From Leptodontidium sp. MPI-SDFR-AT-0119 (taxonomy: Eukaryota; Ascomycota; Leotiomycetes; Helotiales; Leptodontidiaceae), in assembly GCA_020726505.1 (NCBI GenBank), contig JAHLEZ010000022.1:124001-188000 (forward strand): a stretch of 64,000 nucleotides of DNA. Reading direction: 5' to 3'. Shown one piece after another: positions 24,187-35,084 of the stretch. A model generated the notes under the pieces. It was not told the DNA's origin. It searched no databases and saw nothing but the letters and a program-made list of their open reading frames with translations. Every line of letters begins with the position of its first letter. Within the stretch, counting starts at the first letter, position 1. Both the position numbers and the translations under genes were made by a program.

Positions 24187-26529
24187 ATGAATGGCGATAT
24201 CGACAGTATAGGGGCTTTGCTAATATCTCTCGTAGTTATTTGATGCGAGTTCTTTTACTGTCTATTATACTAGTACGTGCGGGGGATTATAAGTAATGTC
24301 AAGATCGAGTGAACGTTTATATATTTATACGACAAATTCACCTGTGAATTAAGGGAGACAACGGTGTAACTTCGATATATTTTACACTTATATATCAGTG
24401 GTATTATGGGTATCTATGATTTTACTATTTATGTGTTCTTCTTTAACCTCTATAATCTAGATAGTACTTAAACTAAGGAGTTAACGAATAAATAATTGGC
24501 TCACTTCTTTGATTATGTTATAATAAAGAGTATTTTCGCTTAAGCTTATGATGTGGTTACTTAGTATATATTACTTACTTGGCTTATTACTTAGTTAAAC
24601 GCTGGAGTAAAGGCAAGCGAGACACAGTCTAAAAAAGAGGATTCGAAAACGAAGTAGTACCGAACTTACTTAATCCAAGCGAAATATCTCGAAGCAATTT
24701 AGACAATAATCCTAAACATTATATCTAGGGACGGTTTTAAGGACTTCACTAACCCTTTTCTATATATCACGGGCAAAGGACATAAGTTACAGTTCTAAGG
24801 TCAGGAATCTTTCCCAGCGGTTATTGTAAACTATTATAATAAGTTAAATACTATGTTTAATTAAGAGTTCTTACTATACGAGGATCTCTTTATTAATGTC
24901 GCAATCGAAATCTACCTTAGCACTCCTGCTATAAGTGGGAACGATTATGGGGAAGCTTAGGTCTACTTGTGGAAGCGATATTACTTGGAGAAACTTCTGA
25001 AGAACTTATACCCTGAAGGGCCCTCAGGCGTAACGGAGTACTATAACGTTAAGTTCTTAGCCGAGGCGTGTAATATAACGTATAAACTAGCCAAAGGTTC
25101 TTGGATTTATAAAGCTAGATTGAGGTACTTACAGTGTTATGTAGTTAAGAAGGAAATCTGCGACGTAAGAACAGTCTATCCTTTTAGTAACCCTAGCCTT
25201 TTAGAGCTTTGTCTTAATTAAGTCACTTGGCTCTCTACTGCCTTAGATGGGAAACTTACAGGAAAGAAGGAGCGAGCGACGATCGAGAATAGTTACATAA
25301 ATAGCAAGACACGATTTATAACTAGTTATGAGGCGGCTCGTGGCCGGGCAAAGTCGCTCCGGCTAGAGGCTCGACTACTTAGTACCGTTCTCTTGGTCTG
25401 TTTTAATAAGATCCAGACGAAGGCGATCGAGGACCAGGAAAATGTTACGTTCTATTAATAGTCATAAACCCCGCCTTTTACATAGGCGATTGCGTCTCCG
25501 CGGTACTGCGACTTTGTGGTGGGTAATGTTAAGAAGTTTTGTAAGTTGTTTAAGGTAGTTACTGTAACTGCCCCAAGTGACGGGATTAGTAAAGGTCGGA
25601 GTTACTTGCTTTACGCCCTCTTAAAATGCCTGCAATACTTCTTTACCTAAGGGGCGTTATATAGGGTGGGAACCCTTTGGTATAACTAGTATTAAGGGCA
25701 AGATGGGACTTTGCGCCGTGGGTTAGGATTTAAGTCGACCTTAACTTAGACAGGCTACGCCTAGTTCTTGCCAGTCGTTGATTAGGCGCGCCTTGAGATA
25801 CAGGAGGATATCTAGCCTAATTTTTTAATAGTATCCGGAGATGTCTTAGGGCTCGATTAGAAGACACGCGAAGTAAGGCGAGCTGCCTGGGAGCTTGATA
25901 ATGTCCTAAAGTTACTCTTAGAGGCCGTGGGGCACTTACACTTAAAGAAGGTCTTGAATTTATTAAATTATTTATGTTTCCGGAGGTATTAATAAGTTGT
26001 CCTCTAGGTACTGATAAAGGAAGGGAATTTGGAATAACTAGAGATACGGAGCAAGATCGAAGATGACGATATCACCTTCTATTATAACGACCTGGCATAA
26101 TACTTTTAGGCTCCTTTATATCTGTGTATTTCTAACAAGACAAAGATTAAGGATCCGCGGATAATGTTCGATTGTTTATAGTTATCTAGTCCAGGTTACA
26201 ATCGTAAACATTTTAATAATAAGTAGTACTAAGTGATGTATTAAAAGGTAAATACCGCTCTGAACTTATACCCGGAGATTCGGAAGGAATGGCAGTATAA
26301 TTTCTTCGTTGACTTCTTCTTGTTCTATTGGATAATTCCGCTACTAGATAGAAATAAGACCTTAATCTCGACGGCAAAGGACACTAGCAGGCGGATTTGG
26401 TGGTCGGTGGTATAAGACGGCTTATCCTAGTAGGGGAAGGGTGTATATAGGCCGGGGAGTATCCCACGGTACCCTGCCGAGCTCTTTATGTTAAAAGAGC
26501 GAATACTTAGGAGTGTATAGACATAAGGG
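24187..26529 (+). pseudogene. Large (about 780-codon) unrecognised ORF remnant
   Basis: One frame from ATG 24,187 to the palindrome at 26,530; the part 24,967-25,221 is fully open. Representative segments are CEFFYCLLYQYVRG, YIKSIFAQAYDVV-like hydrophobic helices, YLWKRYYLEKLLKNLYPEG, SYEAARGRAKSLRLEARLL and WQYNFFVDFFLFYWIIPLL near the end. It is the largest and best-preserved frame of the element. I looked for polymerase, helicase, transposase and recombinase motifs and saw none, so I leave the function open. Confidence 0.45.
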
Positions 26530-26555
26530 GTTTTAGTATACTAGTATATTAAAAG
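26530..26555. repeat. Palindrome family copy 7
   Basis: GTTTTAGTATACT then AGTATATTAAAAG. It lies between convergent ORF remnants, so in this place it is at 3' ends and not at a promoter. Confidence 0.8.
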
Positions 26556-26609
26556 AATTAGTAATTATTTTTTATTAGGGATCTTGTTTATATAGAAATA
26601 CTACTTGTA

Positions 26610-26800
26610 ATTATTTATCCCGAAAGTAATTAGTGACTATTAATCTGTTATTACGTCCTGACTTAGTTGGTGACTACTCTTGTGTTATTACCCCTAGACT
26701 TAGCTAATGACTAATAATTTGTTATGCCTTCCTAATCTAGGTTATGACTACTAATTTGTTATCACTTCCTGACTTAGTTAATGACCGATAATTTGACATG
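26610..26800. repeat. 37-bp tandem repeat, about five units
   Basis: GTTAT(T/C/G) recurs at 26,647, 26,684, 26,721 and 26,758, and the next unit falls at about 26,795, each 37 bp apart, with CTTAGTT/TAATGAC between. It occupies the gap between two convergent ORF remnants. Confidence 0.7.
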
Positions 26801-26884
26801 AGGCAATCTGATTACTAGTTCTATACATAATACTACACTACTTAACTACTTATCTAGCACTACTCAGTCTCCTGAACCTCTATC

Positions 26885-28790
26885 TGCTCGTCGCTGTCTT
26901 GAATTACGGTATTATCCTGGTCCTGGCTTACCCTATCGTCCTCATCCTCACTTCTACCCTCCTCGCTCTCTTTATCCTCCCTATCTTTACTTCTACCCTC
27001 CTCGCTCTCTTTATCCTCCTTATTATTACTTCCCTTTGCCTTACTCGCCTGGCTATATACTTCCTCACTTTCCTCTTCCTCGCTCGCTTAGCTATGTACC
27101 TCCTTACTTTCCTCTTCCTCGCTTGCTTAATTATATACCTCCTTATTACTCTCTTCCTTGCTCGCCTTGCTATTCTCGTCCTCGTTACCCTCTTCCTTAC
27201 TCGCCTCATCAGTCGCATACTTACTTCCCTTGTCATCCTCTTGCTTTAGAACATGATCTCCCTACTTATTAATATCTTCCTTTAACTCCTCCTTACTATT
27301 CACGCTCGTATCCTCTAATTCTTTACCCTCGCCTTTTATTTAGTCCTCCGCACCTTATTGTTCCGGCATATTATCTTCTTCCTCTAACTTATCACCTTCA
27401 TCTTCGTCTTACTCTGCGCCTTAGTCTTATAACTTAGGTACTAATAGTCGGTTTATCGCTCTATCTTTTACTGTATCTAAAGCCTCAAGTGTGGCTTCTG
27501 GGAAATGCTTTGTAATAAAAGCCTCTACTCGGTCAGTATATTTCAAGAGCCCCTTATCTCTACGAAAGTTCTAAAGGCAAGCCGATTTAATCGCCGCCTT
27601 AATCTCTTGACGTAAAGGCTTTTGCTTTATACCTTCCTTTAGGGTGTCTAGCTATAACTTGACGACATAGTTTAGTTTATTTTCGTTATCTCCTTTCTTA
27701 TTCTTATCTAAGGCGTAGACTATTCCTATTGTCGCCCCCTAGATATTCTAGTGTGTGCGGAAAGAATTGCTATATAAAATTCCGGCTATAATTGTAAAGG
27801 TTACGTGAATTAACCTTAGAGGGAGGAAAAGGACGTGGCTTAAAGTTTAGTGGATTACTATAAGATTGTGTAATTTAGTAGTAAGGGATTAGAAGTTATA
27901 GTCCGGTTTAAGGAGGAGGGAGACGTTAGCTTCAGTGTATAGTGCGACGAACTAAATCTTTTCATATTGTCCCGCGAGAGCTGCGAGCCTAGCGTGACTT
28001 GTGTTAATGTGGTACTTAATCAATTGATTAGCAAAGACAATATTAGCTGTATATTCGGAAGCGGCTTTAGCGTTTATAATAATACGGCTAAGTTTAGAGG
28101 GGAGCCTTAGTTCGAAGTCTGTCGGGGGTAGAGGGAAATCGATGACACCCGAGATGTCACTGAAGGTCTTAGGCGGTTGACCGATCCCTCTAAATAATGT
28201 TTCGGCAACGATCTTCTAGGTGACTTAGTCCTTAGTTTAGTTATTTTCGCTATAATTGACGATTACACTAATAAGGGTTTCTTAATCTAGGTCCTTGTAC
28301 ACAAGATCTTACAGCTAGTCGGACGTCAGAACTTGGCCTTTATAGTAAGCCTTTATAGGGATCATCTTAGGTGTGCCGGAATTAAAGGATACTTTGTCAC
28401 TTAGTTTTTTACTACTAATAACGTACATCACGCGCTAGACCGCCCTCTGTGCGCCGGAGTGAGTTTCGAGGATGCTCTATAGCGCGGTTAGTAATAATAC
28501 CCTAAGACAGTCAGTATAAGATGAGGAAGGAGAGTTAAAAAAGTATATTATTTAGCCTTCGCCGCCCGAACTCTCTGTTAAGAAAGCTTATTCCTTTCTC
28601 TCTGTTCTATATCCTTTATTGTGATGTTCGCTTTACTCTTCTTCCGCCCCTTCTTCGGAGCTTTCTTACTCTTATCGCCTAAGGTTTCGGTCTCAGTCGC
28701 GCGTTTGTGTTTCGTAGCGATCTTGCGGGGTAAGATTGGCTGTTTCGAGCTGTTACTTTGCGTCTTGAGATTATAGGATATTATAGTTAT
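26885..28790 (-). pseudogene. ORF remnant with basic N-terminus and acidic repeat tail
   Basis: The minus strand reads from a basic segment (about 28,590-28,750, KSKKAPKKGRKKSKANI) through a central region (VMYVISSKKLSDKVSF, FRGIGQPPKTFSDISGV, LPSKLSRIIINAKAASEY, RLAALAGQYEKI) to a Glu/Ser/Lys-rich tail. The tail is built of 39- and 45-nt repeats (26,940-27,180; SEEGRSED, ASEEEESKEVHS). The long hydrophobic plus-strand frame at 26,899-27,249 is only its antisense. At least one frame change lies near 28,500. No family recognised. Confidence 0.4.
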
Positions 28791-28838
28791 AGTATTTATT
28801 AAGTAGGCGATGGGGTTTGGTTGTGTTATAAGTTAAAT

Positions 28839-28864
28839 GTTTTAGTATACTAGTATATTAAAAT
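28839..28864. repeat. Palindrome family copy 8
   Basis: GTTTTAGTATACT then AGTATATTAAAAT, in the divergent intergenic region between the basic/acidic ORF (minus) and the RPA1-like gene (plus). GC-rich DNA (GTGCGCGCACGGGCC) follows. Confidence 0.8.
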
Positions 28865-29099
28865 AAATAGTTGCTGGTTAACGTGCGCGCACGGGCCAGC
28901 TTACCCCGAGATGCGCTACCCTTGCGCCACTAACTAAATAGCTAAAATAAACAAAGTAGGGTCGTCCTTCTTTTGTTAATAAAGACACTATCTGCACTTA
29001 CACAAAATAGCAGACGTAGCGCGCGATTAGATTACTCGGGGAGTATTAAAGTAAGTTACTTAAAAAAGGAATGCGCTTCTATTAATTTAACTTAGTGAT

Positions 29100-29990
29100 A
29101 TCTTTAGCGATGCCTTGTATAACACGTCAGCGATCTCCGAAGGCTAGTCCTTGATTTATTAATGCTTGAAGGTCGAACTGGTTCTAGACGTATTAACTAC
29201 TATAATAGCAAGATATACTATTGTCTTGAGTGATATCGATAACTCAGTGAGGTGCACAGTACTAGCTAGTAGGTTGCCTTACATAAAAGTTGAGTATATG
29301 TTAATCTGTCGTTAGGAGTACGATCCGAGAGAGTTATTTAAGACAGGAAGTTGAAAGAAGGTTCTATAGTGTAGTTGAAGGGATACCGGGCTGACTTTAT
29401 TAATGACTTGAGGTCTATAATTACTCGTACTTGATTTGAGATTGTTTACTAACTCTAGTAGAATCTTAATAGTTTTTGATTTCGACGTCCTCGAGGGCCT
29501 GGGCGAAGTCGAGAAGATTGGTCAACCTGTTACACTCACTGCGATCTGACCTACGAAGCTAAAGGGCCTTAATCTTAATCCTTTCTAAAGCGAATCCTCC
29601 TCTTTGAACCCTCCCTTCCGCGCAAACATATCTCTTATTAAACTGCTGTCGCCTTATGTTCCTAAGTGGATTATCAAAGCTCGTGTAGTTTACAAGTTAA
29701 AGATTGGGTATTTCGAGACTATAGACTAGAAGGTGTTTGATCTCAAGCTCGTGGACGAGAGTAGGGAGATTAAGGTTAAGGTTAATACTACGCGCTGTGA
29801 CGAGTTTTACGAAAAGCTTTAAGTGGGCTCTGTGTACTATATCGCGACTCCTTGCCAATTTTCCTAGGTAGTCGATGAAGCGCTGAGTAAAATAAATAGA
29901 GCACTGAGCGAGTCGACTAGGGCTAAGTTATGTGCTTACTAGTTTATTTTTAAGTACGATATACTGGTGGAAAAGGCGGATGACGACTAA
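29100..29990 (+). pseudogene. RPA1-like single-stranded DNA-binding protein remnant
   Basis: RPA1 coats single-stranded DNA during replication and repair. The RPA70-N OB-fold can be read as VLTTIIARYTIVLSDID and TVLASRLPYIKVEYM, then LKEGSIV-(stop)-LKGYRADF, then RILIVFDFDVLEGLGE followed by VEKIGQPV, the hallmark end of that domain. The frame changes between these pieces fit short introns (acceptor near TTACTAACTCTAG, about 29,455) or indels. DBD-A follows: LIKLLSPYVPKWIIKARV, FDLKLVDESREIKVKVN, CDEFYEKL, VGSVYYIATP. It ends at a double TAA (29,988), so DBD-B and DBD-C of host RPA1 are absent. Stops are RIP-type. It sits inside the palindrome-punctuated element, which suggests an element-encoded replication factor; a RIP-damaged host RPA1 copy is less likely. 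Confidence 0.7.
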
Positions 29991-30189
29991 TAAGCTGCTT
30001 CGGTTTAATAAGGGGTTAGTTAGCTTAGCTTAAATGGCTTCTCGGCTTATGTACATACTATAAGGAATTAGACCGGTGATAGGGCATACTCTTAGAGGGT
30101 GGGAGGCTTATGGGAAAGTAAGAGGTGAGTAGTTTGTATATAAATAGTTATGTCCGTGGGTTTAGTTCGAGGATTATAAATATAGATGT

Positions 30190-30910
30190 TACGGACTTAT
30201 ATATACACTGAAATTGCCTTAAATGTGATTGCCTTTTTATTTAACTAGTGTATTAACGTTCTTTACTATAAACTGCCTAAGTACAAGAGTGGCCTAATCT
30301 TCGCAATCTTCGCCAATAGTATGTTCTTTACTGTGGTATTTGCTGTAGATGTAGTGGTTAAGGGGTTGGCCGGAGTCTGTGTCGATAGTTACTAGGAACT
30401 CGACGCAGGAGGCTTAGTAAGAGAAGGAGAAGACTATAATGTCGTTGAGGAAGCCGGAGGTTTAGTGAGGGAAGGAGAAGATTTTAGTGTCAATAAAGAG
30501 GCAGGGGTTTTTGAAAGGTGAGGGGCCGGTTTCGATGTAGGGGTTATAGTTAAGGTCTCAGTGAGAAGAGGACTCGGGTTCGCCGGGGTTGAGGAAGCCG
30601 GGGCTTTGGGGAGCGAGGGTAGGGAGACTGATGTCAAAGAGGGAGAGGAAGAAGAGGCATGGCTAGCAGAAGTCGACTCTGAATTCTGATAGACAGGGGG
30701 GTGTTGTACTGTTCTTGTTAGGCGACGTCGAAGCTCGAGGAAGATTACTGACCTTGATACGTAATATTATATACATCGACTGCGCTTTGTCTTATAAAGA
30801 GGTCCTCCGCTGTATCCACGAACTAGAGAGTATTAGTATAAATAACGCAAGTCAGGAGAGGAGGGGGCTTTTACCGCTGCTTAGAGCGATTCGACTGATG
30901 GTTTGAATCT
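30190..30910 (+). other. Uncertain ORF remnants
   Basis: A plus frame at 30,715-30,906 (MLGDVEARGRLLTLIRNI...) and a Gly/Glu-rich plus frame upstream, or a Pro/Ser/Thr-rich minus frame at 30,434-30,637, compete here. I cannot decide which strand codes. Confidence 0.25.
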
Positions 30911-31049
30911 TATTATAGGTGAGTGTAGACGCTGGCTAATGAAGGGTGGACAAAATGGCGATGTATTAGGAAGCGCGTTGTTTATATATAACGGGATTCT
31001 AATGGCTTAGGCACGGGCGTTCCTACGATAACGAGGTAAGGGGAGGAAT

Positions 31050-31075
31050 GTTTTAGTATATTAGCACGTTAAAAT
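31050..31075. repeat. Palindrome family copy 9
   Basis: GTTTTAGTATATT then AGCACGTTAAAAT. The direct context ACGAGGTAAGGGGAGGAAT is repeated next to copy 10 59 bp on, so the pair arose by local duplication. Confidence 0.7.
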
Positions 31076-31108
31076 AATAAACTCTTAACATCGAGGTAAG
31101 GGAGGAAT

Positions 31109-31134
31109 ATTTTAGTATACTAGTATATTAAAAC
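31109..31134. repeat. Palindrome family copy 10
   Basis: ATTTTAGTATACT then AGTATATTAAAAC, preceded by TCGAGGTAAGGGAGGAAT, as at copy 9. Confidence 0.8.
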
Positions 31135-31411
31135 AATAGACTCTATTTATATAGTATATAACTAGAAACTTGTTATATATAAAGACCGCGGATAGGGGAA
31201 GGTTTTGTACTAGTGATTAGAATCTTGTTATTAAGGCGATGACCGATAATTAGTTATTACAGAAAATTACACTATTAGGAAAACTTAGGAACTTATGTAA
31301 TACTATTATATACTTCTTTTTAATAAAAATTCAATACACTTTCCTAATTGCCCTCTTCCTTGCTTAGAATAGCCTACTATAGTATGTCCGCAATCCCGAG
31401 ATACCCGAGTA

Positions 31412-32440
31412 CTATTTAACTACCTCTGACTTTATAAGTATCCCTCTGACCTTAGGAGGGCTCGTAGACTTCTTAAAGGCCTTTTTTTATACTAGTTGTA
31501 ATCAGTCCACTGCCTCGGTCTTGTTCCGTCTCTAGATAGACTGCTCCGCTTTATTAATAATAAATAATAATTACTTTAGGCCCTTAAACTGTGACAACTT
31601 CTGTAGGAACCCATCGCGATTCCGCTCAAACTTCTACTCTGCCCTGATCTTGCTTACTTTACAAGAGAAGTATACCTAGAATAGTAACTCTAACTTAACT
31701 AGTCCCTTCGCTAAGTTCGTATCTATACTATTTATAAGGGACAAAAATTCTCCACAAGATCTTACTATTAATCTTAAGGTGTCCTTATTTATCCGTAAAT
31801 AAGTACTATAGTGAATATAATTAGTATTTTTATATACCTCTACGTATGCGACTCGGCTGCGCTCACAGAGGGTTAATAGTATAGGCTTCTTAAATATAAT
31901 ATATTTGGACACGACCTTGTTAGTTTCGGAGGAGGGGTCGGCACATCGAATTCGGACAGTGTTAATAGCATCTTGGCTAGCCTCTTTCTATATTTGGATC
32001 TGAAGCTTAGTGGGGAGGAGCGGAAAGAACACAAAGGTTTAATCTAATGTATTGTTCGGGTATATAAGATTGATGTAGTGGAGGATAGTTTCGTCGCCGA
32101 GGATCTCGCCTTGAGATAGGGCCTTGCGGAGGAGAGGAGAGATAAGTCGAGACACGGGGGAAGAAAGTTTAAAAGAATTAGTAAATAGTTTATAGTAAGG
32201 CAGCGGCTGGAATGTACAAGGGCTGGCTAGACGCCTGCTTGGCTGTTTTGCGACGACGAGGTATATTAGTGGGGTTTGGATTAAGGCTGATAAGTTAGTC
32301 TTTCTTACTATTAGTTAGATCGAAGCTCGGCTTACAGGTATATTTAGGTTTTTGTTATTCTTGGTGAAGAGTAGAATTAGTGTATTGACGCGGTTTGGTT
32401 TTGGTTAGTAGAATGCGGGTCGAGGATTTTAGTGATATTA
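31412..32440 (-). pseudogene. Unrecognised ORF remnant
   Basis: One minus frame ending at TAG 31,412, fully open across 31,676-31,912. It contains LISPLLRKALSQGE, ILGDETILHYINLIYPN, FVFFPLLPTKLQ, YIIFKKPILLTLCERSRVA and LRLIVRSCGEFLSLINSID. RIP-type TAG/TAA interrupt it. The stretch around ILGDETILHYINLIY is faintly like the start of Ulp1-type peptidases, but no catalytic His/Asp/Cys pattern follows, so no function is assigned. Its promoter side has two palindrome copies. Confidence 0.4.
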
Positions 32441-32460
32441 ATATAAGTTTAAGGGAAATT

Positions 32461-32486
32461 ATTTTAGTATACTAGTATATTGAAAG
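32461..32486. repeat. Palindrome family copy 11
   Basis: ATTTTAGTATACT then AGTATATTGAAAG, upstream of the minus-strand ORF remnant. Confidence 0.8.
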
Positions 32487-32530
32487 GTAGGTGGGCGCTA
32501 GGGGGGCGACGCGGGGGTCCGTGCGCGATT

Positions 32531-32556
32531 GTTTTGGCATATTGTTATGTCAAAAT
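32531..32556. repeat. Palindrome family copy 12
   Basis: Diverged copy (GTTTTGGCATATT then GTTATGTCAAAAT). It is preceded by GCGGGGGTCCGTG at 32,511, the same GC-rich patch that precedes copy 3. It is the last copy of the full family on the right. Confidence 0.7.
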
Positions 32557-32599
32557 AATGCGGCCGGCGCGTTGTCCTCACAATCGCGGCGCGGGGAAA

Positions 32600-35080
32600 A
32601 CACAAGGAATGCCTGAGGAACTACTGTAGATTAATAGAACTCTAGCGTACGTAGGGCCTAAATACTACTACTTATTTAACTAGTAAACGCAATTTTATTT
32701 ATTAACTCCTTATGTTATCTTTAAGTACTTTTATTCTTTCTCTTTTATAATTAATATATCTAAAAGAATGCCTTACTTTACGAGAAAAGATATATTCATA
32801 ATTATTAAAGCTCGCGTTATATCGCCTTCCTTAATCTTTATAATAATATCTTCCTCACCTTTTTTACTATTATTCTTTTTAGAGTGTTCTTTAAGACTAC
32901 TTCTTAGCTAGCCTTTAATCTTATCTCTTATTACTTAATTATATAAATACCTCGAAAATTAAATTAATTAAATCTGCGAAATATTTATATTTATCTCGTA
33001 TTAGACTAAATAAGCCTATTTATATTATAAATATCTTTCTTACTATTATTAATACTTAAAATAATTTATATAATATTTAAATTAATAGAAAGGAAATAAC
33101 AGGTTCACTTTATTATAATATTAAGTATAAGAAAATAATAATAATAAGGACAATTTACGTAATTATAAAAAACGAACATATTTAAGGTGTATAAATTTAC
33201 AAGAATAAAAAAATAATAATCGATTATTTATACCTCTTTAGTTCGAGGTTTTTTCTTTACTTAATTATAAAGTGTAAAAATATAAGAGACATTACTTTAA
33301 TTTTAATCTTTTTAATAATAATTAATTATTAATTTTTCGACTTATTTATAACTTTAATTTTATACGTATATTAATATAATAAATTTCTAATTAAAGTTTT
33401 AAAAAGTAAACGTCAAATTAAGTAATATAAGTCTCTTAAAATAACTTACGTTATTTACGTTATTTTTAAAAAGATAAATATAGTTAATTATAAAATAATT
33501 TAAACTATATATAATAAATTAATATAACTTAAGACTAAGAAAAAATTCCTATAAGATATGAAACTATAATAAATACGAATATTAAGAATACAAAAATTAA
33601 TTTATAATAAAAATAATAACTTAATTAAAAGTTAATAATTTGTCTAATTTTAAGATAAATAGAAATCATAAAGTAATTAAGGTTATTAATTAAAGGAAAA
33701 TAATAATAGTTCGAATAATAAAATATTTATTATCTTAATATTAAGGTTATTATTAATAATACTTAAATAATAATATTTATATTATTCTAGTAAAATATTA
33801 GGAATTACTATTATAAGAGTTTAAAAAAATAATATTTAGATTACTTTAAGTAATAAAAAAAAGAAAGCTTTCGAGTAATAAAATATCTGTTATTCTAATA
33901 AAATATTATTAAAAAAGTTAAAATAATAATATTTATGTTATTTTAGTTAATAAGGGGGGAAAAGCTTTCGAGTAACAAAGTATCTGTCATTCTAATAAAA
34001 TATTATTAAAAAAGTTAAAATGACAATATTTATGTCATTCTAGTGACAAAATATCTGTCATTTTAATAAAATATTATTAAAAAAGTTGAAATGACAATAT
34101 TTATGTCATTCTAGTTAATAAGGGGGGAAAGCTTTCGAGTGACAAAGTATCTGTCATTCTAATAAAATATTATTAAAAAAGTCGAAATGACAATATTTAT
34201 GTCATTCTAGTTAATAAGGGGGGAAAAGCTTTCGAGTGACAAAATATCTGTCATTCTAATAAAATATTATTAAAAAAGTTAAAATGATAATATTTATGTC
34301 ATTCTAGTCAATAAAGGGGGGAAAGCTTTCGAGTGACAAAGTATCTGTTATTCTAATAAAATATTATTAAAAAAGTTAAAATGATAATATTTATGTCATT
34401 CTAGTCAATAAGGGGGAGAAAGCTTTCGAGTGACAAAGTATCTGTTATTCTAATAAAATATTATTAAAAAAGTTACAATGACAATATTTATGTTATTCTA
34501 GTTAATAAGGAGGGAAAAGCTTTTAAGTGACAAAGTATCCGTTATTCTAATAAAATATTATTAAAAAAGTTAAAATGACAATATTTATGTCATTCTAGTT
34601 AATAAAGGGGGGAAAGCTTTCGAGTGACAAAGTATTTGTCATTATAAAAAAAACTTTAAGATCTGAAATTTTGATGACAAGGATTTTGTCATTCGTTTTT
34701 CATAAAATTATTTTATTAATAAATACTTAAATAGTATTAATATTTATAAAATATTTTTTTATAACTTAGAAATAATTTATATCTTAAACGCTTTTTAAAT
34801 TTTAATTTTAAATTTAACTTTTTAAACACCTAACTGTTTCTAAGCCTAACCCTGTTTACGTGTATAGAATACTATTCTATTTAAGTCGAAAGGTAACTAA
34901 TCTATTTTATTTAATTAGGATTGATTAGAATAGAATATTATTTAAAAAGTTTAAATAATCTCTTAATACGCTGATCTTATATAAATAGTCTTTATATTCT
35001 TTAATATTATAAGGATAATATAATCTTATTATTATTTTATATTAAACGTACAAAATAAGCTTATCTAAACTCTGTTAATG
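32600..35080. other. AT-rich, RIP-like tract with satellite
   Basis: Same character as 8,266-12,340: TA-dominated with no readable frame. It contains the ~97-bp satellite and ends where the RecQ helicase relic begins. Confidence 0.65.
33860..34640. repeat. ~97-bp satellite, about eight units with two dyads each
   Basis: AAGCTTTCGAGT recurs about every 96-98 bp (near 33,865, 33,962, 34,128, 34,226, 34,322, 34,420 and 34,613; degenerate at 34,516). Each unit carries TGACAAAGTATCTGTCA and AATGACAATATTTATGTCATT-type inverted repeats and a G-run. One interval holds an extra half unit. Differences are mainly transitions. Confidence 0.8.
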
Positions 35081-35084
35081 TAAG

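Noticed and set aside
26899..27249. Hydrophobic membrane-like plus-strand ORF
   Set aside because: It is the antisense of an acidic Glu/Ser/Lys repeat tail that belongs to a longer minus-strand frame.
31412..32440. Ulp1/C48 peptidase call for the minus-strand frame
   Set aside because: Only a short stretch (ILGDETILHYINLIY) is reminiscent; the catalytic His, Asp and Cys context does not follow.
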